In this document: positions 27,324 through 36,696 of the stretch, piece by piece
How the letters are laid out: each line of letters starts with the position of its first letter
Position numbering within the stretch: position 1 is the stretch's first letter
Assembly: GCA_001023535.1 (NCBI GenBank)
Contig: CP011020.1
Span: 248,001 to 312,000 of the forward strand
Direction: 5' to 3'
Length of the DNA stretch: 64,000 nucleotides
Source of the DNA: Pseudomonas chlororaphis
GTDB lineage: Bacteria; Pseudomonadota; Gammaproteobacteria; Pseudomonadales; Pseudomonadaceae
Translations under genes and position numbers: made by a program
Notes under the pieces: generated by a model
What the model was told of the DNA's origin: nothing
Databases searched by the model: none
Seen by the model: the letters and a program-made list of their open reading frames with translations, nothing else

Positions 27324-30300
27324 TCAGCCAGCCTTTTGCGTCTGCCCGGCCAACACCTGCTCCAAGACCACCTCCAGCGGGTGACGCAGCTGCTTGTCCG
27401 CCAGGCGCTTCACCTGGCTGCGGCAGGAATAGCCCGTGGCCAAGGCTTCGTCTTCCTTGTCCAGCTTATCGGCCCAGGACTGCTCGAAAATGGTTCGCGA
27501 GCTGTCCTGGTTGCGAACCTCATGCCCGTAGGTGCCGGACATGCCGCAGCAGCCGGTCGCCTCGGTCACCAGCTTGAGCCCCAACTGGGCGAACACGGTC
27601 TGCCATTGGGCCGTGCTGGCGGGCGCGTTGGTCTTTTCCGTGCAGTGTGCGAGCAAGCGGAACGTGCGCGCCACGGGCGCCGTCTGCGGCGCCACCGCAT
27701 CGACGAGCCACTCCTGGGGCAGCAAGACCTTCGGGCACGCGTCGAGCCCCGGCACCTTCTGGTATTCCTGGCGATAGACCAGGGTCATGGCCGGGTCGAG
27801 GCCCACCAGGGGCACCGCGCAGTCGGCAAGGGCCTGGAGCTGGGTGGCGTTGCGGATCGCCGCCTGGTTGAAGGCACCGAGGAACCCCTGCACGTGCAAC
27901 GGCTTGCCATTGGCGCTGTAGGGTGCAAGGAAAACCCGGTAGCCCAAGCGGTGAGCCAGCTCGATGAAGGCCGCCAGCAGCGGTGTTTCGAAGTAGCGGG
28001 TGAAGGCGTCCTGCACCAGCACCACGCTTCGCTCACGTTGTGCGGCGCTCAACTCACGCAGGGCGGGCACGCTGGCGACGGCGACCTTGCAGCGGGTCAA
28101 GGTGGCCTGGAGGTTGTAGCGACTGATCAGCGGACTGTCGACCATGCCGACCTGGCGCGCGAGCAGCCGGCTCAGCCATTTGGAGCCCATTACCGCGTTG
28201 TACAGACCCGGTGCGTAAGCCATGTAGGGGATGGTGAATTCCAGCGAGCCGATGAGGTAGTCGCGCAGCGGCCGTTGGTAGCGGCCATGGTAGAGCTGCA
28301 GGAAACGCGAGCGGAACTCCGGCACGTTGACCTTGACCGGGCACTGCCCCGCGCAGGATTTGCAGGCCAGGCAGCCGGCCATGGCGTCGTAGACTTCATG
28401 GGAGAAATCCGCCTCGCCCTGTGACCGCGCACGGTTGTTGCGCAACCGCGTCGGCAAGCCTTTGAGCCAGGACGCTCCGTCACGTGCCGCCTCCAGTACA
28501 TCGACATTGGCCGCGCCTTGCAGGCGCAACCACTCGCGCATCAACGACGCCCGGCCCTTGGGCGAGTGCTGGCGTTCGCGGGTGGCTTTCCACGACGGGC
28601 ACATGGCGTCGTCGGGGTCGAAGTTGTAGCAGGCGCCGTTGCCATTGCAGTGCATGGCGGTGCCGTAGCTTTGCCACACGCGCTCGTCGATTTGCCGATC
28701 CAGTTCACCGCGCAGGGTCACTTCGTTGACCTTGAGCAGGCCTTCGCTGGCGTCCGGCGGCGTGCAGATCTTGCCGGGGTTGAACTGGTTGTGAGGGTCG
28801 AATGCGCCCTTGAGCGATTGCAACGCCGGGTACAGTTCGCCAAAGAACGCCGGCACGTATTCCGAGCGCAGGCCCTTACCATGCTCACCCCACAGCAAGC
28901 CACCGTAGCGTTGGGTGAGTGCGGCCACGGCATCGGAAATCGGCTTGACCAGCGCGGCCTGGGCCGGGTCCTTCATGTCCAGGGCGGGGCGTACGTGCAG
29001 CACCCCGGCGTCGACGTGGCCGAACATGCCGTAGCTCAAGCCGTGGCTGTCAAGCAATGCGCGGAACTCGGCGATGTAGTCGGCGAGCCGCTCCGGCGGG
29101 ACCGCCGTGTCCTCCACGAACGGTTGCGGGCGAACCTCGCCCTCGACGTTACCCAGCAAGCCCACCGAGCGCTTGCGCATGGCATAGACGCGGTTCACCG
29201 CCGCGGCGCCTTCGGCCAGCGTATGGCCCAGGCGCTCGATGGTCTTGTCGCTTTGCAGGTGCTCCACGAACGCCGCCACGCGAGCATTCACCTGGGCGGC
29301 GTCGTCGCCGCTGAATTCCACCAGGTTGATGCCCAGGGTCGGGCGCTCGGCGTCTGCCGGAAAGTATTCGGCGACGCTGTGCCAGACGATGTCCTTCATC
29401 GCCAGCATCAGCACCCGCGAATCCACGGTTTCGATCGACAGCGGCTCGTGGGCCAGCAACGCATTGGCATCGCGCAGGGCGTCCATGAAGCTGCCGTAGC
29501 GCACGTTCACCAGCACCGAATAGTGGGGAATCGGCAGCACGTTGAGCTTGGCCTCGACCACGAAACCCAGCGAGCCTTCGGCGCCGCACAGCACGCTGTT
29601 GAGGTTGAAACGCCCCTGCTCATCGCGCAGGTGCGCCAGGTCGTAACCGGTCAGGCAACGGTTGAGCTTGGGGAACACCGACTCGATCAAGTCGGCCTGG
29701 GTGTCGTGGATCTGCCGCGCGGTGCGGTACACCTCGCCGATGCGCCCGGGCTCGGCGCAGGCCTGCGTCAGCTCGGCGTCGGACAGCGGCTGGCTGTGCA
29801 GGCGCTCACCGCCGAGCAGCACGCTGTGCAGTTCCAGCACATGATCGCGGGTCTTGCCGTAGGTGCAACTGCCCTGGCCGCTGGCATCGGTGTTGATCAT
29901 GCCGCCCACGGTGGCGCGGTTGGAGGTGGACAGCTCCGGGGCGAAGAACAACCCATGGGGCTTGAGCGCAGCGTTGAGCTGGTCCTTGACCACGCCCGCT
30001 TGCACCCGCACCCAGCGCTCGGCCACGTTGATCTCAAGGATGGTGTTCATGTGCCGCGACAGGTCGACCACGAGGCCGTCGGTGAGGGACTGGCCGTTGG
30101 TGCCAGTGCCTCCCCCTCGTGGCGTCAGTTTGATCTGGCGAAAGCGCGGTTCGGCCATCAGCCGGGCAATGCGCGCGACGTCATCGGCGTCCAGGGGAAA
30201 GACCGCGGCTTGCGGCAGGCGCTGGTAGATCGAGTTGTCGGTCGCCAGCACGGTACGGGTGGCGTAGTCGGCACTCAGGTGGCCACGAAAGCCGCTGGCG

Positions 30301-30365
30301 CGCAGGGCCTCGAGAAATTCCGGGTAATGGGCCGCAGGGGCAACGGCCGGCAATTGGGCGATCAT
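27324..30365 (-). CDS. ydiJ: FAD/4Fe-4S oxidoreductase, YdiJ-type D-2-hydroxyglutarate dehydrogenase
   Basis: 1013 residues, very close to E. coli YdiJ (about 1018). The N-terminal FAD-binding PCMH-type domain holds TPRGGGTGTNGQSL and the segment PELSTSNRATVGGMINTDAS. A linker carries cysteines (CNGNGACYN, MCPSW), a classical 4Fe-4S motif CLACKSCAGQCP lies near residue 660, and a C-terminal CCG-like domain (TGCCGMSGTYGHE) follows. The family oxidises D-2-hydroxyglutarate, a by-product of serine synthesis, to 2-oxoglutarate. ATG 30365 follows GAGAGG. It is divergent from a LysR regulator that is its natural candidate controller. Confidence 0.9.
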   Translation of the reverse strand: MIAQLPAVAPAAHYPEFLEALRASGFRGHLSADYATRTVLATDNSIYQRLPQAAVFPLDADDVARIARLMAEPRFRQIKLTPRGGGTGTNGQSLTDGLVVDLSRHMNTILEINVAERWVRVQAGVVKDQLNAALKPHGLFFAPELSTSNRATVGGMINTDASGQGSCTYGKTRDHVLELHSVLLGGERLHSQPLSDAELTQACAEPGRIGEVYRTARQIHDTQADLIESVFPKLNRCLTGYDLAHLRDEQGRFNLNSVLCGAEGSLGFVVEAKLNVLPIPHYSVLVNVRYGSFMDALRDANALLAHEPLSIETVDSRVLMLAMKDIVWHSVAEYFPADAERPTLGINLVEFSGDDAAQVNARVAAFVEHLQSDKTIERLGHTLAEGAAAVNRVYAMRKRSVGLLGNVEGEVRPQPFVEDTAVPPERLADYIAEFRALLDSHGLSYGMFGHVDAGVLHVRPALDMKDPAQAALVKPISDAVAALTQRYGGLLWGEHGKGLRSEYVPAFFGELYPALQSLKGAFDPHNQFNPGKICTPPDASEGLLKVNEVTLRGELDRQIDERVWQSYGTAMHCNGNGACYNFDPDDAMCPSWKATRERQHSPKGRASLMREWLRLQGAANVDVLEAARDGASWLKGLPTRLRNNRARSQGEADFSHEVYDAMAGCLACKSCAGQCPVKVNVPEFRSRFLQLYHGRYQRPLRDYLIGSLEFTIPYMAYAPGLYNAVMGSKWLSRLLARQVGMVDSPLISRYNLQATLTRCKVAVASVPALRELSAAQRERSVVLVQDAFTRYFETPLLAAFIELAHRLGYRVFLAPYSANGKPLHVQGFLGAFNQAAIRNATQLQALADCAVPLVGLDPAMTLVYRQEYQKVPGLDACPKVLLPQEWLVDAVAPQTAPVARTFRLLAHCTEKTNAPASTAQWQTVFAQLGLKLVTEATGCCGMSGTYGHEVRNQDSSRTIFEQSWADKLDKEDEALATGYSCRSQVKRLADKQLRHPLEVVLEQVLAGQTQKAG

Positions 30366-30511
30366 TTAATGGCCTCTCAAGGGTCTCATCAGGTCATACT
30401 TGTCGCCGGCGCATGAATCGGTCAGGCTCCTACCGGCATTTTAGCCAATGTTCCCTTAGGCTCTGCGGCCAGACAAACGGATAATCCTGCCGCTATCGAT
30501 GACTTTTACGA

Positions 30512-31396
30512 ATGAATTATCGCCACCTCACACCGTCCATGTCGCTGCTGCTGGCATTTGAAGCCGCGGCCCGGCATGAAAGCTATACCCGCGCCGCCGT
30601 GGAACTGTCGCTGACCCAAAGCGCCGTCAGTCGGCAGGTGCAGGCTCTGGAAGAACAATTGGGGCTGACGCTGTTTCGTCGTGAAGGCCGGCAGGTCCGG
30701 CTGACCGACGTCGGACGCCTGTACCAGCGGGAAATGAGTGAGGCGCTCGGGCGCATCCGTAGCGCGACACTTCAGGCGATGGCGTATCAGTCCGGCAGTG
30801 GCACCTTGCGCCTGGCGACATTGCCGACGTTCGGTTCGAAGTGGCTGCTGCCGCGGCTGCATGCGTTCTACAAGACCCACCCCGGCATCCTGGTGCACAT
30901 CAACTCCCGGATCGATGCCATCGACTTCGACACCAGCGACATCGATGCCGCCATCGTCGTCGGCCATGCCGATATGCCCGGCCTGATCAGCCATCGCCTG
31001 CACGCCGAAGAACTGACCGTGGTCATTTCCGCGCAAGCGGCCAAGGCCCATCAGACATGGACCCCCCAGCGGATCAGCGAACAGATGCTGCTCAACGTCG
31101 CGAACAACCCCACCGTCTGGGGCGACTGGTTCAGCCATTACAACCTGCCCCACCGCATGATGCGCCTGGGCCCCAGCTTCGAACTCACCTCTCACCTGAT
31201 CCAGGCGGTGAAGGCGGACATCGGCATCGGCCTGGTACCGCGCATCCTGGTGGCCGATGAGCTGGCCAACGCCGAACTGATCAGCCTTGACCTGCCGGTC
31301 GCCAGCCGCCGCAGCTATTACCTGACCTACCCGCCCCGCAACGAAATGCTGCCGTCGCTGCGGGCGTTCCGTAGCTGGTTGCTGGAGCAGATCTGA
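30512..31396 (+). CDS. LysR-family regulator (GcvA-like)
   Basis: 294 residues. The N-terminal winged helix-turn-helix includes TRAAVELSLTQSAVSRQVQ and LFRREGRQVRLTDVG; the C-terminal part is a LysR substrate-binding fold ending FRSWLLEQI. The start MNYRHLTPSMSLLLAFEAAARH is typical of the GcvA/AmpR subgroup. It is divergent from the ydiJ-like gene with a 146-bp gap, which suggests it controls that dehydrogenase in response to a hydroxy acid. That link is inferred from position only. Confidence 0.85.
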   Translation: MNYRHLTPSMSLLLAFEAAARHESYTRAAVELSLTQSAVSRQVQALEEQLGLTLFRREGRQVRLTDVGRLYQREMSEALGRIRSATLQAMAYQSGSGTLRLATLPTFGSKWLLPRLHAFYKTHPGILVHINSRIDAIDFDTSDIDAAIVVGHADMPGLISHRLHAEELTVVISAQAAKAHQTWTPQRISEQMLLNVANNPTVWGDWFSHYNLPHRMMRLGPSFELTSHLIQAVKADIGIGLVPRILVADELANAELISLDLPVASRRSYYLTYPPRNEMLPSLRAFRSWLLEQI

Positions 31397-31414
31397 TGCC
31401 CAGGCGCGCCACGG

Positions 31415-32305
31415 TCAGCGCGCAGGCCCGGGGGCCGAGATGAACCCGGTGATGGCCGCGACGACCTCGGCGCCCCGCTCAAGGTAGGGCACATGCCCCG
31501 AGTCTTCGATCAACTGGCCACGGGCATCGGGCAATTGCTGGAGCAGGTGATCCAGCGTCGCGGGAAGGAACACCTGGTCATGCTGCCCCCAGATCACCAA
31601 CGTTCTCGAAACGATTTGCGGAAGCCGATCGAGCAGCACATCCAGGCCTTCGCGGCGAAAGTCCTCGACCACTCGCTGTACCGCCGCGAACCTCGCCCTG
31701 CCGCTGGCGGCCATGGCCTGCGCCAGGCGCCCGCCTACCCGGGGCGGCTGGCGGAACAACAAGCGCCAGAACTGCCGCATTTCCTCGACCGTGCGATAAC
31801 CAAAGACGCTGCCCTGCCCTTGCAGGCCTGCTTGCAACGCCGGGCCGAGCGCGTTCGGGCCCAGTCCCGCCGGCGCCAACAGGACCAGGTGACTGACCCG
31901 CTGGGGATGCCTGGCGGCGTACAGGCCGGCCACGCAACCGCCCAGGGAGCTGCCGACCAGCACGAAGGGGCCTTCGATGACCTTATCCAACAGGCCCTCA
32001 AGTGCTGCCAGCAAGGCCTGCGGCCCGTAACCCGCGGACGGCGCGTACAAGGACTGGCCATGGCCCGGCAGATCGACGAAGAGACACGGGTGACGGCGCG
32101 CCATGCCCAGGATCGCAGGCCCCCACTGATCCTTGCTGGCGCCCAGGCCGTGCAGGATGACCAGGGTCGGGCCTGTCCGCTCGCCGGTGCTTTGCAGGTA
32201 CGCCAGGCGTCACTGCTCACTCGTGTGCCAGCGCAGCTTCAGGCCGAACTGCCAGCGGTGGACCAGGCGCAAGGTGCCGAGCAACAGCCGATCAACGCTG
32301 TTCAT
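31415..32305 (-). pseudogene. Alpha/beta hydrolase with in-frame TGA
   Basis: Starting at ATG 32305 (MNSVDRLLLGTLRLV...) the frame meets TGA at 32212-32210 after 31 codons, then continues in the same frame as a good alpha/beta hydrolase: RLAYLQSTGERTGP, LVILHGLGASKDQW (oxyanion loop), GSSLGG (nucleophile), GQHDQVF (Asp), DSGHVPYLE (His), ending at 31415. The first downstream ATG (32104) would delete the HG oxyanion segment, so a functional shorter product is unlikely. The 297-codon frame overlaps the end of the EamA gene by 14 bp, as an intact last operon gene would. Either a real nonsense mutation or a base-call error. Its role in the operon would have been hydrolysis of an ester, lactone or thioester. 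Confidence 0.75.
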
Positions 32306-33200
32306 CCGCCACCTCTTGCCGCTTGCGCCCCGCGAGCCTGGAAAAAAGCCGTTGCGCCACGCGCAGTTGGCACAACGCCACGCCCGACAGCGTCAACGCG
32401 GCACCGATCACCAGGCGCTGGCTGATCCCTTCTGCGAGCAGGATCTGGCTGACGGCGATCGCGAACAACGGCACCAGGAGCAGGTACGGGCTCAGTTGCT
32501 GCATCGAATTACGCCCCAGCAACCAGAACCACAGGCCGAACCCCAGCAGGCCGCCACTGAGCGCCGTATACACGACCGCCCACCAGGCCTGGGCGCTGGC
32601 CGCCTGGACACTTGCCCATTGCCCGCCTTCCTGGATGAACGACCATAGCAGCAGTTGCGGTGCGGCAATCACAGCGGTCCAGGCACTCAACGCCAGCGGG
32701 TCCAACGGCCCGAGGCGCTTGGTCAACACCGACCCGAGCGCGAAGGCCAGGGCCGCCAGCGCCACCAGCAGCATGCCCACGACACTCCCGCTCGCCGACG
32801 GTTTGGCCAGCAGCACCAGCACCCCGGCGAACGCCAGCACGATGCCCACCAGCACCTGCACCTTGAGCACTTCGCCCAACAACGCGAACGCCAGGATCAG
32901 GGTAAAGGGGGCCGCCAACTGGTAGATGATCGCCGAGGTCGAGGCATCTACCCGGGCGATGCCGCAATACAGCAAGCCAAAGTGCAAGGTGCCGGTGATC
33001 GTCGCGACCAGCGCCACGGTCCCGAATTGTTCGCGCTTGAGACGCTTGAGCAACGGCAGGAGAAACAGCGCCATGATCGCGTAGCGCATGGCGACCATGA
33101 GGATCGGTGGCAACTCGGCGCCGCCGATCTTCACGGCGGTGACCTGCGCGCCCCAGAGCAGCGCGACCAGCAGCGCCAGCAATGAATCTTTCAATGGCAT
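32292..33200 (-). CDS. EamA/DMT-family exporter
   Basis: 302 residues from ATG 33200 (AAGGGAT upstream; longer frames to 33365 are not needed). Ten hydrophobic helices in two EamA repeats: first repeat begins LLALLVALLWGAQVTAVKIG, second contains AALAFALGSVLTKRLGP. The family exports amino acids, metabolites and small signals. Only 5 bp separate it from the flavin reductase gene and it overlaps the hydrolase start, so it is part of the minus-strand operon from 36412. Best guess: it exports the product of the neighbouring enzymes. Confidence 0.83.
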   Translation of the reverse strand: MPLKDSLLALLVALLWGAQVTAVKIGGAELPPILMVAMRYAIMALFLLPLLKRLKREQFGTVALVATITGTLHFGLLYCGIARVDASTSAIIYQLAAPFTLILAFALLGEVLKVQVLVGIVLAFAGVLVLLAKPSASGSVVGMLLVALAALAFALGSVLTKRLGPLDPLALSAWTAVIAAPQLLLWSFIQEGGQWASVQAASAQAWWAVVYTALSGGLLGFGLWFWLLGRNSMQQLSPYLLLVPLFAIAVSQILLAEGISQRLVIGAALTLSGVALCQLRVAQRLFSRLAGRKRQEVADEQR

Positions 33201-33205
33201 GACGG

Positions 33206-33817
33206 TTATCCCTTCTGAAACTGAATGGGGCGCAGGATCCGTTCCGGCTTGGCCGGCACGAGCCCCGTGGGGTGAAGTCGACGGTGGTGCTCGCAGAGCC
33301 GGTCCAGCGTCTCGCACAAGGCCTGCTCCGCTTCGGGGTCGTGGGCCAGTTGTGTCTGGAAACACGGTGGAAAGCCCGACCCCACCAGGATCATTTTGTT
33401 GAGCAGCACGTTCAACGCGACCTGGGAGAAAACGGCCGTGTGCCCATAGCGCCGGCCGACGACCGCAATCGCCGCGAGCTTGTCGCGCAAGGGGCGCTGG
33501 CGCGGCCGCAGGAAGCCGTAGCCGACGCGCTCCAGGAACGCCTGGAAGCGACTGTTGGTACCGTAGGCGTGCATGACGGGGAGGTAGAGCACCGCATCGG
33601 CGCGATCCAGCCGCGCCACCAACTGCCCGACGTCGTCCTGCATCGCGCAGTCCTGTTCCGAGCAGGCGTTATCGGCGTCGCAGTAGTCGATCCGGTAGTC
33701 CTTGAGCCAGATGGCATCGACCTCGACCTCCTCGCCCAGGTGGCGGCGCACCAGCGCCACCACCCGTGCACTGACCCCACAAGGTCGGCTGGAACCGACA
33801 ATGATGGTCAGGTTCAT
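33206..33817 (-). CDS. NAD(P)H-dependent FMN reductase / flavodoxin-fold oxidoreductase
   Basis: 203 residues. The phosphate-binding loop GSSRPCGVSARVV starts at residue 8, and a cysteine-containing segment CDADNACSEQDCAMQDDV (about 45-62) matches the compact cysteine motif of iron-sulfur flavoproteins and related multimeric flavodoxins. Then comes DAVLYLPVMHAYGTNSRFQ, the flavin region. It starts 3 bp after the stop of the diiron oxidase gene. In this operon it could deliver electrons to the diiron oxidase; that pairing is inferred. Confidence 0.78.
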   Translation of the reverse strand: MNLTIIVGSSRPCGVSARVVALVRRHLGEEVEVDAIWLKDYRIDYCDADNACSEQDCAMQDDVGQLVARLDRADAVLYLPVMHAYGTNSRFQAFLERVGYGFLRPRQRPLRDKLAAIAVVGRRYGHTAVFSQVALNVLLNKMILVGSGFPPCFQTQLAHDPEAEQALCETLDRLCEHHRRLHPTGLVPAKPERILRPIQFQKG

Positions 33818-33820
33818 GAT

Positions 33821-34504
33821 TCAGGACGCCTCCCGCAGCCCTTCTTCACTCACCAGGTAAGCGCGTAACGCCTCCTCCATCAGTTGCCCGGTCAGCCACA
33901 ACGTGACACGCGCCACTTCCTTGATCTGGCGGCGATGCTCTTCGGTCTTCACCGCTCGTTGCATGGCCACGCGCACTTCCTCGGCATGCTTCTCATCAAT
34001 GGTCGAGTGAGCGACGAAGAAGGTCATCTGCTCGTCCTTCAGGCCCAGGTCGGCGCGGAACCGTTCCAGGATCGGCTGGATGTGCTCGTAGACGTCCTCG
34101 GCCCAGTAGCTGTAGCCCAGCCGCGCAATCGGCCCTTTGCGGATCGCCACGTCGTTGAGGAACGCAATCAGCGCCTGGGTCGGCGCCAGGGGCGCCGGCA
34201 TTTCCTGCGGCAGCAGCCCGACCGATTCGAGGTCGCGCAGCACCATGCGCTCGTGGCCCAGCTCTTCCAGGGCGTGCTTGTAGACGAAACGCAGCAGGGT
34301 CGTTTCTTCCGGATCGGCGCTGAAGGCACACGCGGCCTGGTTGACCGAGTTGTAGCGGGTGTAGTGGTACACCTGCAGCATCAACTGCTGATAGAGCGCG
34401 GGCGATGTCGGGTTTTCCTGACTGAATTTCCAGTAGGCGCCCTGCTTGATCTGGGCCCAGCCCGCGTCGACGATGGCGTCGAGTTCCTTGAAGAATGCTT
34501 GCAT
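33821..34504 (-). CDS. Haem-oxygenase-like diiron oxidase (HDO-type)
   Basis: 227 residues from ATG 34504, preceded by AGGAG. All-helical protein of the 'iron-containing redox enzyme' family. Likely metal ligands lie in KHALEELGHERMVLRD (about 86-101) and AHSTIDEKHAEEVRVAM (about 172-188), matching the E..ExxxH and H...DxxHxxE pattern of HDO enzymes such as UndA, CADD and the N-oxygenating HDOs. These use a labile diiron site and O2 for desaturation, C-C cleavage or N-oxygenation. The substrate is unknown. The gene starts 1 base after the acyltransferase stop (TGAAATG), so it is tightly coupled to it. Confidence 0.75.
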   Translation of the reverse strand: MQAFFKELDAIVDAGWAQIKQGAYWKFSQENPTSPALYQQLMLQVYHYTRYNSVNQAACAFSADPEETTLLRFVYKHALEELGHERMVLRDLESVGLLPQEMPAPLAPTQALIAFLNDVAIRKGPIARLGYSYWAEDVYEHIQPILERFRADLGLKDEQMTFFVAHSTIDEKHAEEVRVAMQRAVKTEEHRRQIKEVARVTLWLTGQLMEEALRAYLVSEEGLREAS

Positions 34505-34505
34505 T

Positions 34506-35051
34506 TCAAATGGCTCCTTTAACGGTGTGGTAAACATTTTCGAGTTCCAGGTACACGAGGCTGTAGCGCCGCTCGACCTGCTCTCCGGTCCAGGTCACGT
34601 CATCCACCAGCACGCGCCCGCCCAGGCCGACATACAGCGCGGCCAACGGGCCGCGACACAGTGCCGAGATGAACCGAAGATGGGTGTTGGCCCTCAGCCA
34701 GATGGCCGCTTGCAAGAGAAACAGGCGCAGGTGCCGTCCCCCGCGATAGCGCTCATCCAGCACCAGGCGATTGGCATCGAAGGCATCGGTCGATTGCTGG
34801 AAATAGGCGTGCACGTTGACGGCCCGCTCGACGAAACTCAGGCCATGGCCCAGGGGCGTGACGCGCAGGGTCCCGACCACTTCGTCGTTGTCCAGGTAGA
34901 CCAGGTGATAGGACAAGGCGTCGCGCAACTGCTCTCGTCGCTCGAAGTCATCCTCCCTGGCCGGGTTGGTCCCCAGGTAACGGTTGCGCAGTTGCCGGAC
35001 AGACTCGAACAGCTCATTGGCGTGGTCGATCACGCGAACAGACAGGCTCAT
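34506..35051 (-). CDS. GNAT / FeeM-like N-acyltransferase (LuxI-fold)
   Basis: 181 residues from ATG 35051 (GAGG upstream), 8 bp after the ligase stop. The fold features of the LuxI/FeeM branch of GNATs are visible: VRQLRNRYLG near the start, HLVYLDNDEVVGTLRVTP (strands b2-b4, about 50-67) and ANRLVLDERYRGGRHLRLFL (about 93-112), the acyl-carrier pocket region in FeeM-type enzymes. Canonical LuxI residues (the FD.YD pair and ExSRF) are not conserved, so it is not an ordinary acyl-homoserine lactone synthase. Expected reaction: transfer of an acyl or aryl group from CoA or a carrier protein to an amine. The adjacent CoA-ligase-like gene suggests the donor. Confidence 0.65.
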   Translation of the reverse strand: MSLSVRVIDHANELFESVRQLRNRYLGTNPAREDDFERREQLRDALSYHLVYLDNDEVVGTLRVTPLGHGLSFVERAVNVHAYFQQSTDAFDANRLVLDERYRGGRHLRLFLLQAAIWLRANTHLRFISALCRGPLAALYVGLGGRVLVDDVTWTGEQVERRYSLVYLELENVYHTVKGAI

Positions 35052-35059
35052 CGCTGACC

Positions 35060-36412
35060 TCACTGGCCTTGACGCTGATCGACGATGCGCGCTTCTTTCC
35101 AGCTGAACCAACTGCCGAGGTTCACGTGATCGGCCAGGTCGCTCACCACCATGACCGTGGCCTCGACCCCCAGCCGTTCGCGCAGGCGTTCCTTGATCAG
35201 CAGCACCAGGCGGCCGCGGTCGCCCTCGAAGAAGCGCGACATCTCCAGCTTGGCGATGACGGTATCGCGATCATTGGCGCGACTGAGGACGATCTGGTAG
35301 CCAAGGCACTGCTTGACGCCTTCAAGCAGCGCCTGCTCGATCTGCGCGGCCGAGAAGGCACGATCATTCAGTTGCACCGCGTCCTTCACCCGGCCGACCA
35401 CCTTGACGGTCTGGCGCATCGATTGCGGGTAGCCGGGCCGCGACTGGATCGAGACCAGGTCCCCGGTGCGGTAGCGAACCAAAGGCTTGCTGCCGGGAAT
35501 CAACATGGTCACGCACAGCTCGCCATCGCCGGTGCTGCCCAGGCTTTGCCCGGACTTGGGGTCGAGCACTTCGATGATGTAGTTGAGGCGATGGGGAACC
35601 AGTTGATCGTTGGCGTTGCAGGCCGCGATGATCATCGCTTCCTGGGAGCCATACAGGCTGTTGTAGGCCTGCGCGCCCCACAAGCTGTAGAGGTTGTTCT
35701 TCAACGCCGGCGTGCACAGTTCGCCGCTCATCATGAAGGCGCGCAAGGCGAAATCCTCGCGCGGATTGAAGCCCTGGCGCTCGGCTTCCTTCGCCATGGC
35801 CAGCAACAACCCCGGCGCAGATGCGAGCACGCCGATGCGCAGATCCTTGAGCAACTGCAGGGACTTGGCCCAGCCGATCACCGGCGAGTGCGGCCAGATC
35901 TTGGCATTGCACAGGTCAAGCTGGGTGCAGACATCGCCCAGGGTGTCACCGAAGGAATGGACCTCGGTCGGGCCCATGATGCCGACGACCGTCTTCTCCC
36001 CCGGAAAATGCTTTTCGATCACGGCCTGGTAGGCCATGGCCAGTTGGCGATTGCTCGCGTAGCTTTCCTTGCGGTCCCGTGGGCATGGCGTGGCAGGCCC
36101 GGTGGTGCCCGTGGTCTCGTAGTAGAAGATGCTGTCTTCGAGGGGGCCGGACAAGATGTCGAAACCGGCCTCGCGCAGGTCATCCTTGGTGGTGAAAGGC
36201 ACGCTGGCAAGGTCATCCAGAGTCAGCGAACGCTCGTCGACCTGGGCGAGGTGCCTGGAGTAGAACGGCGAGGATCGCTTCACATGGCCGATCACTTCCC
36301 GCAACTGTTCCTGGTGCCATGCCGCCAGCGCGGCGTCGCTGAGGACGTCGGTCCAATAGGCCTGGTGGATCGGATCGTACCGTTTCTTGAATGTCTCTAG
36401 ATGCTCTTTCAT
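35060..36412 (-). CDS. PaaK-like adenylate-forming CoA ligase
   Basis: 450 residues, in the size range of phenylacetate-CoA ligases (about 430-440). The AMP-binding core reads YYETTGTTGPATPCPRDRK (about 99-117), a Ser/Thr/Gly loop lacking the usual Lys of TSGTTGKP. YNSLYGSQE corresponds to the YGxxE motif and VRYRTGDLVSI to the RTGD motif; a C-terminal subdomain follows. It should activate a small aromatic or branched acid as acyl-AMP and CoA thioester. It is the first gene of the minus-strand operon and divergent from an anthranilate synthase gene, so anthranilate or a derivative is the obvious candidate substrate. Not testable from sequence alone. Confidence 0.78.
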   Translation of the reverse strand: MKEHLETFKKRYDPIHQAYWTDVLSDAALAAWHQEQLREVIGHVKRSSPFYSRHLAQVDERSLTLDDLASVPFTTKDDLREAGFDILSGPLEDSIFYYETTGTTGPATPCPRDRKESYASNRQLAMAYQAVIEKHFPGEKTVVGIMGPTEVHSFGDTLGDVCTQLDLCNAKIWPHSPVIGWAKSLQLLKDLRIGVLASAPGLLLAMAKEAERQGFNPREDFALRAFMMSGELCTPALKNNLYSLWGAQAYNSLYGSQEAMIIAACNANDQLVPHRLNYIIEVLDPKSGQSLGSTGDGELCVTMLIPGSKPLVRYRTGDLVSIQSRPGYPQSMRQTVKVVGRVKDAVQLNDRAFSAAQIEQALLEGVKQCLGYQIVLSRANDRDTVIAKLEMSRFFEGDRGRLVLLIKERLRERLGVEATVMVVSDLADHVNLGSWFSWKEARIVDQRQGQ

Positions 36413-36696
36413 GTCAGCCGCTCAGGGTTGATGGGTTACTGAAACTCAACGGCCGCTACGTTAGTGACTGAAGTTACAAATACCCAGCTGAGCGATTACA
36501 CAGTTGTGCGCACACGCGTTTCTTGTTATGAGCACGCGCGTTTACATAATGGACAGGGACAGCGTTTGCGCTGATCAACATTAAGCAATGAATGAAAGAT
36601 GAATATCCGTCCCGGTTTACGGTTGACAGCCCAGGGGGGCACTGGTAATTTCGCCGCACTGCCGTTTATTTCCCGCAGTGCCTAGCCAAGACTGGG

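Noticed and set aside
32210..32212. TGA as selenocysteine or programmed readthrough
   Set aside because: No hairpin element seen after it, the family does not use selenocysteine, and a simple mutation is more likely.
34506..35051. Canonical LuxI acyl-homoserine lactone synthase
   Set aside because: The conserved LuxI FD.YD and ExSRF residues are not in place; the FeeM-like segment NRLVLDERYRGG fits better.
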